A DNA stretch of 39,253 bases, taken from positions 1 to 39,253 of the IMG/VR virus record IMGVR_UViG_3300011116_001034; one strand, written 5' to 3'. Below the pieces are notes generated by a model. That model had not been told where the DNA came from and ran no database searches. It saw only the letters and a program-made list of their open reading frames with translations. Below are positions 26,030 through 36,160 of this stretch, one piece after another. This stretch comes from a virus. Within the stretch, counting starts at the first letter, position 1. Each line of letters begins with the position of its first letter. Position numbers and translations under genes: made by a program.

Positions 26030-29000
26030 TGCCTGAACAAAATATTGAATCTTTAACATCCGGTTCTCGTACCCCATCTTTTTTAGTCGGCGTTACCATA
26101 GAAAGAAAAGATGGAAAGGGAATATATGATTTGTTCTCCAATCAAAGCATGGGAAAAGGAAATGAACTATTAACTGAAATTAAAATAGTTCAAAGTATCT
26201 TCAATCCCTATATTTCCGGTTATATCGAATTATATGACAAGGGCGATTGGATAGGTGAATTAAATATCACTGGGTTTGAAACACTAACCCTTAAATTTGG
26301 TATAGATGCACAATCACAAAAAATCAAAGAAGTAAAAGCAAGAATCTACGAGATAAAATTAGTAAATGATTTATCTCGTTCACCTAAATTAAATGTTATT
26401 GAAAAAGCAAATTTGTATAGATTAGAGTTCATATCCGAGCAGATATTTGATTCTCAATTTACAGAAAATTTCTTAAAGAATAAAGATTTCGTTGGATTGA
26501 TTTCCAAATCAGAAGAATCCAGTTCTGAGATAAAAGGATTGATAAATGAAATTTCAGATAAGTATGATTTAAAACCAATAGAAATCCAAGAAACACAAAA
26601 TGGAGTTTGGATTAAAAAAGACGAAATAGCAAATTCTTCGGGTAATGAAAAAGGACAGTTTGAAATTGTTCATCTATTGAATTATGTTACAAATTATGCC
26701 ATTTCTTCAAACAATCCCTATGCTGTTAATTTCTTTTTCTGGCAAGATACAGATGGTTGGCATTTTAAATCAATAGAAAAATTAATAAATGAACAAAAAG
26801 ATAAAGGTGATGACGAACTAACTTATTTTGTTCTTGGAACCGAAGATGAAGTAGATCCAAAAAGAGTAAGATCAATGGTTGTCAACAACCAATATAATTC
26901 TTTAAGTTTATTGAAGGACAAGACTCTTACCAGTTTTTATAAAAGAATAGAACCCGACTTTACTAACCCATATTCTGATTTCTTGAGTTCTTCTGATGGA
27001 TTCACATATGGTATTATAGACTATGACTATCATCGGGATTTCAATAAAGTATCCCACATAGAATCTAATAAATTAGTATCTGAGTCACTAGATACTAGAT
27101 CATTACAGCACGGTGCATATAATTCTTTAAATCGTTTGTATGATGATGTTAGTTCATTTTATAGTAGTTCAAAGTACAATACGCCATTTCAACATTGGAT
27201 ACAGCAATCTGCCGAGCGCGGATTTGGTGCAAGACCAGACCAAACAGCAACCGTTTGGTGGGATTATCTGGGAAGAACTGCCGATTCTAGATGGTCAAAT
27301 GTGACATGGCAATCTCAATTTGATATATGCGAGTTGGATTTCTTAAAATTTAATGACATATACACAAAAATAAGAGAACCACTTAAGAATAAACGGGAAC
27401 TGTTTAATCATAAAAAGAACATAAAAAGAAAATGGGAAGCGTATAGATGTGCAGTCTGTTGTCTTGGATCTTCTAATTATGGTGGAACAGGGGATATCAA
27501 ATTACTGAATGAGTTCCGAGATACAAGTGGAATTACTTTTAATATTTTATTCGGTGCTACTGGTATATTTTCGGATGTTGGTACTGAGTATAAAATTGCT
27601 GCGGCGGGATCATTTACCGATGCGGTTAACTATGATATCAGAGATACTAAGAGCGAAAATGGTCTGACTCTTTCTTATGATTTTACCAAGGAACCATACA
27701 ATAAAACAATTGGTGAATTCTATAATATCAAAGAAGAAATACCAAACTTTGTTAAGTATTCATTGGAACAAAGTATTGCTCTTTATGACCAAGCAATTTC
27801 TTTTTATGACAAAAGAATACAAATAATTCAATCGTTCTTAGATAATGCAGATGATTATATTTCTTCTGCAAATTCTTATATTGCACAGAATACAAAGAAC
27901 AGTGAATCGACATCTGCACCAACTGATCCGACGGCCGGTCCAACCCTTCAAACTACATGGAAAGGTCCAAGCGAATTTCCATTCAATCCAGAACCACCTG
28001 TATTTTATGCTCCTTGGATGAATGGAACGCCGTTTCCATATAGACAACTACAAGAGGGAACCTCTCTTTCATCATTCAATTATGTTGAAGGGTTGGAATA
28101 TGTGTATAATGACAAGCTTGAAATTATTGGTATAAAAAATAAACCAACCAAAGCAATACCTGATTTTGTTAGTAGATGTTCTAAAGAAAAATATATGCCA
28201 GGAAAGGCACATATTGTAAGAAATTTAGATACATTTAGACTCACAAACTACGGATCACAAGAAACATCTGATGAAGTTTTCTTCTTAGAACCATTAAAGT
28301 ACAATATTTCATCTAATGGTGTTTTAGAAGGAATATATTATAATCAACTAAATAATGATCCCTATTCCGTACCAGATGGAATAGAATCGCAATACGAGGA
28401 AGCAGCCAAGAGTTTAAGACAATGCATTGACGACGGAAATTGTTTCAACACATTGTGTTTTGAACCATTAATAATAGAAATTCAAAAACGAATAGGTGAG
28501 CAGGAAATACAAATTGTAAAATTTGAAAGAGATTTGTATGTTTATCTGAGAAATTTGGTAAAAGATACCTTCATACCAAAATGGAAAGAAATGTATTCCG
28601 AGTGGTGGAATAGAAAAGCATTCTTTATTTCTAAACCTGTAGGAACAAGTATTTTTACTGGAATAACAGGCGGAAGAAAAAGTAAATTAATTCAACCGCT
28701 TTCACTGCAAAACATAAAATCAATAAAAAGAAAAGAAATAAAGGGAAGCAGATACGAAATACTAGCAAAATCCAAATTGGGTATAACTGGTGCTTCGGCT
28801 GGTCAGTGGTTATATGATATTTACTTTGCAAATAATGCCGAAAATAACCCAAACGAATATAAACCAGAAAATGGAAAAACATGGTGGGAAAAAGAAAATA
28901 ATCACCCATATTACAGTCAGGGATATGACACCCGATACGGAAAATCTGCATTCGTAACAAAAAGAAAATTAAATTATTGGTATGAATATTATGATGCAAA

Positions 29001-31053
29001 TCCATTAAATAATAAACCATGGCAGACCGATAATGTTATACCACTAAGCGACAGACAACAAAAGCAAACCGCCTTTGTTATAGCAACGGAAAAAGAAATG
29101 GAAGGTTTGGATTTAAATATCACAAACTTGGGATATGCATTAACTCATTTAGAATATATGCAACCTGTGGTTGAAGATGATTTTATAAATGCATTTAATA
29201 TTTTTGATGAAAATATATCTGAAAAGAAACCACCTAATATTAAAAAGGAAGAGATAAGTTCATATGTAAGAATAGAATTTATTAGTCCAATAGGTCTAGA
29301 TCGAATTGCAGATTTCCCGGATGGATTTGTTCGTGATTCTGGTTCTGAATATTTCTTACCATATCTTGTTCAGTTGACTGCTGGACCAAATGGAAGACAA
29401 ACAGTAAGAAATAACATTGCGATCATCGGTATGGATCCATATGGATTTGATGTTGCAATTAAGAAACAAAAAATAGAAAATAGATACGAAGCAAGAGAAT
29501 ATTCTTGGTGGAATAAATACTCACCGATTAATTTTGGTTCTGATTTGAGTGATGCCGGCATGGATCTTTGGCCAGAAAATGGATTCAATGTAGAAACACC
29601 ATACTATACAACAGATATAGAAACAAGTATACCGCAAATCAAAGATGGATATTCTTTTGAATATTATTATTGGGAACGCGGCGGTCCAAATTCAAAAAAT
29701 CCGGGATTCGAATCAAAGGGGATAGACTCAGAATATAAGCAAACTGCTCTTGGTAGTGGATATTTGATGTCTTCGCACAAAAAAATAAAACCACATAGAT
29801 CTTGGTGGTCTTTCTATATTCCAACAAATCTATTCGTTAAAAATAAACTATTCAATCCAAGTCTTGGATATGCAAGTGGTACATTAAATCAATTTTCTTA
29901 TAGTAGTTTTTATGGTTATAATTCTGATGCTTGGTTTGGTCTAGGATCATATAGAGGTCCTCTGTTAGATTATTCTGTTTGCAAAAATACTAATAGTTAT
30001 GGATATTGGTACAATGCCAGTATAAACGATCAATCAACTAACAATAGCAATCGTTTTGATTCTCGCTGGATTGAACTCAATTATGGTGGAGATACTATAC
30101 AACTATTGAACGACTATGATCTTAATGGTAAATTCATTAAGAATAGAGCACTTGACGGACAATCCGAAAATATATTACCACACACAGATGCTTCTATAGA
30201 AGACAGATATCCTGAACTCAAGCAGTATTTTGCTAATGATGTTTTGCATTGGTTGTCTGCCGATTATGCCCTGTATAGACCCGGTTTAGTTACAGAAGAT
30301 CTATGGAAATACGATTTGAGCGGTGAAACAGATTATGGAATAATTACACCACCCATAAATGAACCCAATTATGATCTCTTTGATCAAAATTTTGCTGCAC
30401 AATTCATGGTCTATGCAAAGACAAATAATCTCTGCAATAAGTTTACCTGTGCAAATCCTCTGGGAATTACCGATTCTTCTGGTTGCTCGGAAGATGATCC
30501 ATATTGCAATTGTCCGGCACAAGACCAAATGCCAATAGAACCAGAACCCACATATCTGGAACTTTATAGTCTATACAATGAAATAAGGGAATGTGATTTA
30601 ATTGAAGAGAATTTAGGCAAAGATTATTTGGGTTGTATTTGGTCAGATCCGAATAACCCATGCAGTTGCAATTGTCCAGAAATAGGCAAAAAATTTGCAG
30701 AATATCTAAAATATACAAGAACTTATGCCACTTTCTGGGGAACTCCAGCACATGTACCATTAAATAGAATTGCTCTTATGAATCAGTTGGCCAGTCAACA
30801 AATGTCAATAACAGTTGCAGCAACAGATACAGTTAAGATTGGTGACATAATTCGCATATATCACGAAAATCCACAAACGCCAACCCTATATTTAAATAGA
30901 GAAAAGGTGTTAAGTGGAAAGTGGATGGTTGTTGGTATGAACTATAAGTTCTTGAGAGAAACTGTACAATACTTGGAATTGATCTTGAGCAGAGATACAT
31001 TACCCGTTTCCCCCGACATCGGAATAAGTCCAATAACGGCATTTAAGATATAA
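26029..31053 (+). CDS. Giant baseplate hub-type protein (gp27-like N-terminus)
   Basis: The gene encodes 1674 residues. The first 330 residues resemble the gp27-type hub: LTEIKIVQSIFNPYISGYIE, LYDKGDWIGELNITGFETLT, LLNYVTNYAISSNNPYAVNF and WHFKSIEKLINE. The middle (about 400-1400) is a large insertion rich in Tyr, Trp and Asn with no known domain visible. The C-terminus (TVKIGDIIRIYHENPQ ... LSGKWMVVGMNYKF) returns to a hub-like beta domain. About twenty cysteines occur, with a dense cluster at 30430-30680. No lysozyme or peptidase motif was seen, though the insertion might hide one. It links gp53 and gp25 in the operon. Confidence 0.65.
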   Translation: MPEQNIESLTSGSRTPSFLVGVTIERKDGKGIYDLFSNQSMGKGNELLTEIKIVQSIFNPYISGYIELYDKGDWIGELNITGFETLTLKFGIDAQSQKIKEVKARIYEIKLVNDLSRSPKLNVIEKANLYRLEFISEQIFDSQFTENFLKNKDFVGLISKSEESSSEIKGLINEISDKYDLKPIEIQETQNGVWIKKDEIANSSGNEKGQFEIVHLLNYVTNYAISSNNPYAVNFFFWQDTDGWHFKSIEKLINEQKDKGDDELTYFVLGTEDEVDPKRVRSMVVNNQYNSLSLLKDKTLTSFYKRIEPDFTNPYSDFLSSSDGFTYGIIDYDYHRDFNKVSHIESNKLVSESLDTRSLQHGAYNSLNRLYDDVSSFYSSSKYNTPFQHWIQQSAERGFGARPDQTATVWWDYLGRTADSRWSNVTWQSQFDICELDFLKFNDIYTKIREPLKNKRELFNHKKNIKRKWEAYRCAVCCLGSSNYGGTGDIKLLNEFRDTSGITFNILFGATGIFSDVGTEYKIAAAGSFTDAVNYDIRDTKSENGLTLSYDFTKEPYNKTIGEFYNIKEEIPNFVKYSLEQSIALYDQAISFYDKRIQIIQSFLDNADDYISSANSYIAQNTKNSESTSAPTDPTAGPTLQTTWKGPSEFPFNPEPPVFYAPWMNGTPFPYRQLQEGTSLSSFNYVEGLEYVYNDKLEIIGIKNKPTKAIPDFVSRCSKEKYMPGKAHIVRNLDTFRLTNYGSQETSDEVFFLEPLKYNISSNGVLEGIYYNQLNNDPYSVPDGIESQYEEAAKSLRQCIDDGNCFNTLCFEPLIIEIQKRIGEQEIQIVKFERDLYVYLRNLVKDTFIPKWKEMYSEWWNRKAFFISKPVGTSIFTGITGGRKSKLIQPLSLQNIKSIKRKEIKGSRYEILAKSKLGITGASAGQWLYDIYFANNAENNPNEYKPENGKTWWEKENNHPYYSQGYDTRYGKSAFVTKRKLNYWYEYYDANPLNNKPWQTDNVIPLSDRQQKQTAFVIATEKEMEGLDLNITNLGYALTHLEYMQPVVEDDFINAFNIFDENISEKKPPNIKKEEISSYVRIEFISPIGLDRIADFPDGFVRDSGSEYFLPYLVQLTAGPNGRQTVRNNIAIIGMDPYGFDVAIKKQKIENRYEAREYSWWNKYSPINFGSDLSDAGMDLWPENGFNVETPYYTTDIETSIPQIKDGYSFEYYYWERGGPNSKNPGFESKGIDSEYKQTALGSGYLMSSHKKIKPHRSWWSFYIPTNLFVKNKLFNPSLGYASGTLNQFSYSSFYGYNSDAWFGLGSYRGPLLDYSVCKNTNSYGYWYNASINDQSTNNSNRFDSRWIELNYGGDTIQLLNDYDLNGKFIKNRALDGQSENILPHTDASIEDRYPELKQYFANDVLHWLSADYALYRPGLVTEDLWKYDLSGETDYGIITPPINEPNYDLFDQNFAAQFMVYAKTNNLCNKFTCANPLGITDSSGCSEDDPYCNCPAQDQMPIEPEPTYLELYSLYNEIRECDLIEENLGKDYLGCIWSDPNNPCSCNCPEIGKKFAEYLKYTRTYATFWGTPAHVPLNRIALMNQLASQQMSITVAATDTVKIGDIIRIYHENPQTPTLYLNREKVLSGKWMVVGMNYKFLRETVQYLELILSRDTLPVSPDIGISPITAFKI

Positions 31054-31056
31054 ATA
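31049..31056 (+). promoter_or_regulatory. T4-type late promoter, consensus
   Basis: TATAAATA overlaps the stop codon of the hub gene and lies 6 bases before ATG 31063 of gp25. The start site would coincide with the gp25 start codon. Confidence 0.65.
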
Positions 31057-31062
31057 TAAGAA

Positions 31063-31449
31063 ATGAAAATAATACAGAACAATTTTTCAGATCTTCCGAT
31101 GTTTTTAAGTAAAAATTTCTTTACTAATGATATAAATTTGAAAAAAGATGCAATGGCTATCAAAGAATCTGTTAAAAATATCATATTAACAAGATCCGGC
31201 GAAAGGCCATTTGATTTGAATTTTACCGGATATATCTACGATCTATTGTTTGAAAATATTATAGATTCCCAGTTGGCACAATACAAAGTACATATAGCAA
31301 ACATAATTGGTCTATATGAATCCAGAGTTAGCGTAACTGATGTCATAATAGAAAGCACAAATTTTAATGTGGATATAGAGATAATATACAAGATTATAAA
31401 TTTTGAGAAGATAGATAGCGTCAAATTAAGCATTGAGAGGACTCGTTAA
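31063..31449 (+). CDS. 25: gp25-like baseplate wedge protein
   Basis: The gene encodes 128 residues (T4 gp25 has 132). The features LKKDAMAIKESVKNIILTRS, GERPFDLNFTGYIYDLLFEN and YESRVSVTDVII are the gp25/GpW-like family core, including the conserved E-R-P-F motif. gp25 is part of the sheath-like wedge clamp with gp6 and gp53 that holds the baseplate in its pre-contraction state. The stop overlaps the next start (TAATG). Confidence 0.92.
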   Translation: MKIIQNNFSDLPMFLSKNFFTNDINLKKDAMAIKESVKNIILTRSGERPFDLNFTGYIYDLLFENIIDSQLAQYKVHIANIIGLYESRVSVTDVIIESTNFNVDIEIIYKIINFEKIDSVKLSIERTR

Positions 31450-33194
31450 TGGCATATCCAAACACATCACCGCAATTAGGAGCATTGGATTTCGATAGCA
31501 TAAAATCGAATCTTACTTCTTATCTAAAACAACAACCAGTAATCAAAGATTATGCATTTGAAGGTTCTGCAATGCAGACTTTGATAAATCTTTTGGCATA
31601 TAATACATTCTATTATGCATATTACATGAACATGGTTTCTAGTGAAATGTTCCTAGATTCTGCACAGAGATTGGATTCCATAATTTCATTGGTTAAACCG
31701 CTTGGTTATACCGTACCTGGCCCAACCACAGCAAAGTCTAAATTGATACTAACGGGTGTAACATCTACCGTTATAGGTAAACACCAGACATTTAGCGCAA
31801 TAACTTCAGATGGCGTCAATTATACTTTTTATACATTAGAAGATTATAATGTCAATACAGATGGTGCGGCAGAAATAGAAATATATGAAGGAAAAGAATT
31901 AGTTTATCTAGACAATCAGGGTAACGGTTTTAATGTTGAAACACTAGTTGATCTCACTCAACAAAAATATTACATACTAAACAAAAATGTAGATTTGTCT
32001 ACTCTGAAGGTTGAGGTTAAAAAAGACGGAGAAACTTCTTTCTATGAATGGAAACTTTCTTCTAATATAGGATCACCTTATGATGTAGATCAAAAAATAT
32101 ATTTTGTGGAACGGTTGAGTGATGGATTTGCAATACAATTTGGCAAAAATAATCAATTAGGATTGGCATTAGAACAAGGGGATAAGATAAAAATAAGATA
32201 TTTGACTTCAAGTGGTTCCAAAGCAAATGGTATTTTTATATTCAATGTAACTACTCCCAATTTCACTTACGGCAATTTAGTTGTCAATTTGGTCAATTCT
32301 TCTGAAGGTGGGTTGGATGAACCATCTTTGGATTTGATTAAATACCTAGCACCAAAATTGTTTTCTGCTCAAGGCAGAGCAGTCACTAAAAATGACATAA
32401 AGGCACTATTGATTGAAGCACAAAAAGTCAATAGTATAAACGAATTTTCTGTATTTGGTGGAGAAGAACTATATCCTCCTAGATATGGAAGAGTATTTGT
32501 TTCTTTGCGACCCGGTACTTCCCAGACTTCCATTCAAGATATTTTGGATTTCCTAAAGGAGAGATGTGTTATAACCATTCTACCTGAATATGTTGAACCA
32601 AAACAGTTCAATTTATTCATGAAATATACTTTTAATTATAATAACAAATTTGCAAGTCAAAACGATAGAGAAAGAAAATTAGAAGAAGTAAAAACATATG
32701 TGAGTAATAATTTCCTTGAAAACAATATTTTCAATTTCAATTTAAATTTTACGGATATAAAAACAGAAACAGATAGTAATATATCTTCTGTTAGTTTAAA
32801 TTCGGACTCAGTTGAATTATATTTTAGAGAAACAAAAAGTCCATCCGATGGTCAATATTCCTATTCATTTGGAAATGAAATTAAAGCAAATCTAATAGAT
32901 GATTACGATATCACTTCTGCCTTTGTATTCAAGAATGGTCTTTCGGGAACATTGAGAATCAAAGTCAACCAAACATCATCTAGAACTTCTTTCATTCCAT
33001 TACGAGCATTTACTACTACAGGAAACGAAATTGAGGGAGATTTTGGAAGAGTAAATATTTCTAAAGGTACAATTGAGATTTACGATATTGCACAAACTTC
33101 ATATGTTTTGACACTTCCTTTCAAAAATAAGAATTTCAATTCTACATTGAATAACATAGTGAATGTCTATCAAGAAGGAATATCAATAACATGA
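31449..33194 (+). CDS. 6: gp6-like baseplate wedge protein
   Basis: The gene encodes 581 residues (T4 gp6 has 660). The N-terminus LGALDFDSIKSNLTSYLKQQ then FEGSAMQTLINLLAYNTFYY and SAQRLDSIISLVKPLGYTV matches the gp6/J-type wedge family. The later GGLDEPSLDLIKYLAPKLF, SAQGRAVTKNDIKALLIEAQ and GRVFVSLRP are also standard. gp6 forms the inner ring of the wedges with gp25. The stop overlaps the next start (ATGA). Confidence 0.92.
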   Translation: MAYPNTSPQLGALDFDSIKSNLTSYLKQQPVIKDYAFEGSAMQTLINLLAYNTFYYAYYMNMVSSEMFLDSAQRLDSIISLVKPLGYTVPGPTTAKSKLILTGVTSTVIGKHQTFSAITSDGVNYTFYTLEDYNVNTDGAAEIEIYEGKELVYLDNQGNGFNVETLVDLTQQKYYILNKNVDLSTLKVEVKKDGETSFYEWKLSSNIGSPYDVDQKIYFVERLSDGFAIQFGKNNQLGLALEQGDKIKIRYLTSSGSKANGIFIFNVTTPNFTYGNLVVNLVNSSEGGLDEPSLDLIKYLAPKLFSAQGRAVTKNDIKALLIEAQKVNSINEFSVFGGEELYPPRYGRVFVSLRPGTSQTSIQDILDFLKERCVITILPEYVEPKQFNLFMKYTFNYNNKFASQNDRERKLEEVKTYVSNNFLENNIFNFNLNFTDIKTETDSNISSVSLNSDSVELYFRETKSPSDGQYSYSFGNEIKANLIDDYDITSAFVFKNGLSGTLRIKVNQTSSRTSFIPLRAFTTTGNEIEGDFGRVNISKGTIEIYDIAQTSYVLTLPFKNKNFNSTLNNIVNVYQEGISIT

Positions 33195-34414
33195 TTGTAA
33201 TCAATCCAAATCCTGAAAATATAAATCACGCAATACGAACGCTTTCAACAGCAATTGCTGATGAATTATTTGATTTGGATATCAAGTATAACACGAGAAA
33301 CGAAATTGAGTCTATTGGGCCCACGCAAACAACTAGCACCTCTTCCAATCAAAATCAAAATCCAAATTTAAATTATTCATTGAATTCTCAATTTTGCGGA
33401 ACTAATTTTGATATTAGTCGGTATATCCCCTTATGGGTTGTTTATGAAAAGCAAGAAAGAATAAGCAACGGAGAAACGACCCCAATAAGTATTTTTGACT
33501 TCTTGCAGAAATACTATAACTGGTTGTATTGCGATCTTGAGGGGGGTGGTCAATATGATTTATCGCAAGCACTAATAGATCTAATTGATATAGAAAAAAC
33601 CAAAAGAGAATATTATAAAAGATTTTTGTTTTCCTTTGTACCGGGTGTTGAGGAAACCGTTCTTGATAATGTAACAGATGCATCATTTGAAAGATTCATC
33701 AAAGATATACGAAAGAATCTTTATTTAAGAAAGACAAATGTAGATTCCATCATCTATTTCTTCAAAACACTTTTTGAGGTAGACGAAAACAACATTAAAA
33801 TATACTTCCCAAAAGAGAATATTTTAAGATTAAATGGTGGTAAATTCTATAGTGATCTTTTCTCTTTTGGAGGAGATACCGGAAACTACTCATCCATTAA
33901 TAATTTGGGTGGTAGTTCTTTAAATTTGGCAAGATTACAGGACAGCGATTGGATACAAGACTTCTCTTATCTACTTAAAACTGGTTTAGAAAAAGATGTC
34001 TATGTGGATATGTACAAAGAAACCTTACATCCGGCGGGATTGAGGGTTGTATTTGAAAAGGAAATCTCTGATTACGCTGGACCAGGTGAGGGAGAAGATA
34101 CCAATCTTATCTGTGAGTTTCCTGCTCTCAAGAACTATACCCCATATAGATTAGGCACAACTTATAGCACATCAATTGGAACCCTGACGGGAATTACCCT
34201 GTATGGTCTTACTTGCTGTAATGGGTTTAGTTCTGGGTTTACTTTAGGGTTCACCGGGCCCACATATCGCTTTCCAAATTGGAATGGCTCCTCGGGATTG
34301 TATCGTTTTGATGATATAAATATATTCGACTTTTTTACAATGTGTTTTATTGGTGGATTTACTAGTCCGAATGAGGGAGTAACTTGTACCTCAAGCAGTT
34401 GTAGCGGTTCCTAA
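33191..34414 (+). CDS. gp7-like baseplate wedge protein
   Basis: The gene encodes 407 residues; T4 gp7 is far larger (1032). The middle IFDFLQKYYNWLYCDLEGGG, then ERFIKDIRKNLYLRKTNVDS, IIYFFKTLFEVDEN and IYFPKENILRLNGGKFY follow the first domain of gp7-like wedge proteins in aquatic T4-like phages. The C-terminal 90 residues are rich in Gly, Phe, Thr and Cys (LTGITLYGLTCCNGFSSGFT) and end CTSSSCSGS. It lies between gp6 and gp8 exactly as gp7 does in T4. Confidence 0.7.
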   Translation: MIVINPNPENINHAIRTLSTAIADELFDLDIKYNTRNEIESIGPTQTTSTSSNQNQNPNLNYSLNSQFCGTNFDISRYIPLWVVYEKQERISNGETTPISIFDFLQKYYNWLYCDLEGGGQYDLSQALIDLIDIEKTKREYYKRFLFSFVPGVEETVLDNVTDASFERFIKDIRKNLYLRKTNVDSIIYFFKTLFEVDENNIKIYFPKENILRLNGGKFYSDLFSFGGDTGNYSSINNLGGSSLNLARLQDSDWIQDFSYLLKTGLEKDVYVDMYKETLHPAGLRVVFEKEISDYAGPGEGEDTNLICEFPALKNYTPYRLGTTYSTSIGTLTGITLYGLTCCNGFSSGFTLGFTGPTYRFPNWNGSSGLYRFDDINIFDFFTMCFIGGFTSPNEGVTCTSSSCSGS

Positions 34415-34426
34415 TACGAGATTAAA

Positions 34427-36151
34427 ATGGCAGAAAAAAAATCAAATTCAGTTAAAACATATTTAAATAGAATAGCAACCAAGGAACAACTTTACTTGCT
34501 GCTTGGATCTACACAATCCACGATTCAAGCAAATGACACAAATGATGCTGCCCTTACTATGTGGAAGGACTCCGAAATTGCGTACAAAATTTCCAGAGGA
34601 GATACGGTTGCGGTTGTTCCCAATTACACATGGGCAAAAAGCAATGTTTATGTTCCTTGGTCATCAGTAAAAACCAATTCTTCGAAATATTATGTTTATA
34701 ACAAAACACACGGAATTGTTTATCTCTGTATATCTAATAACAATTTAAACAGAATAGATTTAGAAACAAAAAACGCTTCGACTTCAATACCAAATCATGA
34801 ATTTGGCACATCTCGTTACGAAGATGGATACGAATGGCTTGCTCTATTTAAGATAACCCCATCATTATTGCGGTTTGTATCTACAAATTGGATTCCTGTT
34901 GTCTCTTTGGATGATTTCTCGGAAGATGAATCACTGAGTCAATATGGGGAACTTTCCAATTTCTGCAATCAAGCACCAGCAAATACCGGAAATTGTGGCG
35001 TATATTTCAAAGAAAACTATAGAGTACCTTTTGACTCAATAAGCGATACGGTATATGCACAAGGTGACCTATATGCTACATTAGAAAACATGACATGTTC
35101 GCAGTGCTATATGCTCTTCCAAGATCCTGAAAGTTTATATGTTTCTGAGTTTTTTGGTTCTTCTACCCCCGATAGCACAATATCAATTACAACGACACAA
35201 TCAAAAGTTAAAGATTTGATTGATAGAAGCATACTTTCTTCTGCATCTCCCTATTATTGGTTGTATTATTCTACAGAAAATGGCGTAGAAGATGGTGCGA
35301 TAGTTTCTTGTTTAATAGATTTGAGTAGTTATAGTGAGAGTGATTTGTATGTTACTTCTGCAAATCCATCCTTGACTATAACAAGTAGCACAGGAACCGG
35401 CGCAACTATTAATTTAAAAACATATGTTAATTCGTTAGGTGAATATGTAATAGAAGGCGTTGAATTGACAAATAGAGGGTCTGGTTATAAAGATATCAAA
35501 TTGGAAGTACCTTCCGGTGTTTTGAAAAACATAAGTTCGTCTACTTTAATATCATCAATAGAAATCAATTTGGATGAAGTAGATGGTCTAGGAATCGATC
35601 CAGTAAAGACACTAGACGCAAGACATGTATCAACCAGTGCAAGAATTTCACTGACCGAACTAGCAAATAGCGATATATCCGTACCAAGCAGCATAAATTT
35701 CTATGGAATAGTAAGAAATCCATTGGAAAGAATTTCAAATACAACCACTACCGCAGGAACCTCTGTTGGTAAATATAAATCATCAGTTTCAGAAACTGTT
35801 GTAAAGGTTACAGTTAGTGGTTTGGCAACAATACCACAAGTAGATGAGACTGTATCCCTTTCTTCGCTTTCTGATGATGCATTTTCAATAGGTGATGTTG
35901 TAGTTGCTGGCACAGAAACAGGATTTGTCGATACAACAATAAAATTAAAAACAATAGATGATCGCGGAATCGCTAATATGAATGTATTGACATATGATGG
36001 TGACGATTACACCATTACTGGGTATGAATTACCAGATTTAGTATTTTATAGTGGTTCTACCGAAACCGTAAAAAAAATAGATCCAATATCCGTTGGAACC
36101 GATACAGAAAATACTAAATATTTTAGTATAACATCAATCAAAGCACTATAA
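34427..36151 (+). CDS. 8: gp8-like baseplate wedge protein, extended
   Basis: The gene encodes 574 residues; T4 gp8 has 334. The first part carries ALTMWKDSEIAYKISRGDTV, YTWAKSNVYVPWSS, YLCISNNNLNRID and EDGYEWLALFKI, the last matching the D-G-Y-x-W of gp8. From residue 240 on, extra beta-rich repeats (SLTITSSTGTGATINLKTYV and similar) extend the protein. gp8 is a dimeric wedge protein binding gp7 and gp6. The position after gp7-like supports the call. Confidence 0.75.
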   Translation: MAEKKSNSVKTYLNRIATKEQLYLLLGSTQSTIQANDTNDAALTMWKDSEIAYKISRGDTVAVVPNYTWAKSNVYVPWSSVKTNSSKYYVYNKTHGIVYLCISNNNLNRIDLETKNASTSIPNHEFGTSRYEDGYEWLALFKITPSLLRFVSTNWIPVVSLDDFSEDESLSQYGELSNFCNQAPANTGNCGVYFKENYRVPFDSISDTVYAQGDLYATLENMTCSQCYMLFQDPESLYVSEFFGSSTPDSTISITTTQSKVKDLIDRSILSSASPYYWLYYSTENGVEDGAIVSCLIDLSSYSESDLYVTSANPSLTITSSTGTGATINLKTYVNSLGEYVIEGVELTNRGSGYKDIKLEVPSGVLKNISSSTLISSIEINLDEVDGLGIDPVKTLDARHVSTSARISLTELANSDISVPSSINFYGIVRNPLERISNTTTTAGTSVGKYKSSVSETVVKVTVSGLATIPQVDETVSLSSLSDDAFSIGDVVVAGTETGFVDTTIKLKTIDDRGIANMNVLTYDGDDYTITGYELPDLVFYSGSTETVKKIDPISVGTDTENTKYFSITSIKAL

Positions 36152-36160
36152 GGATTATTA

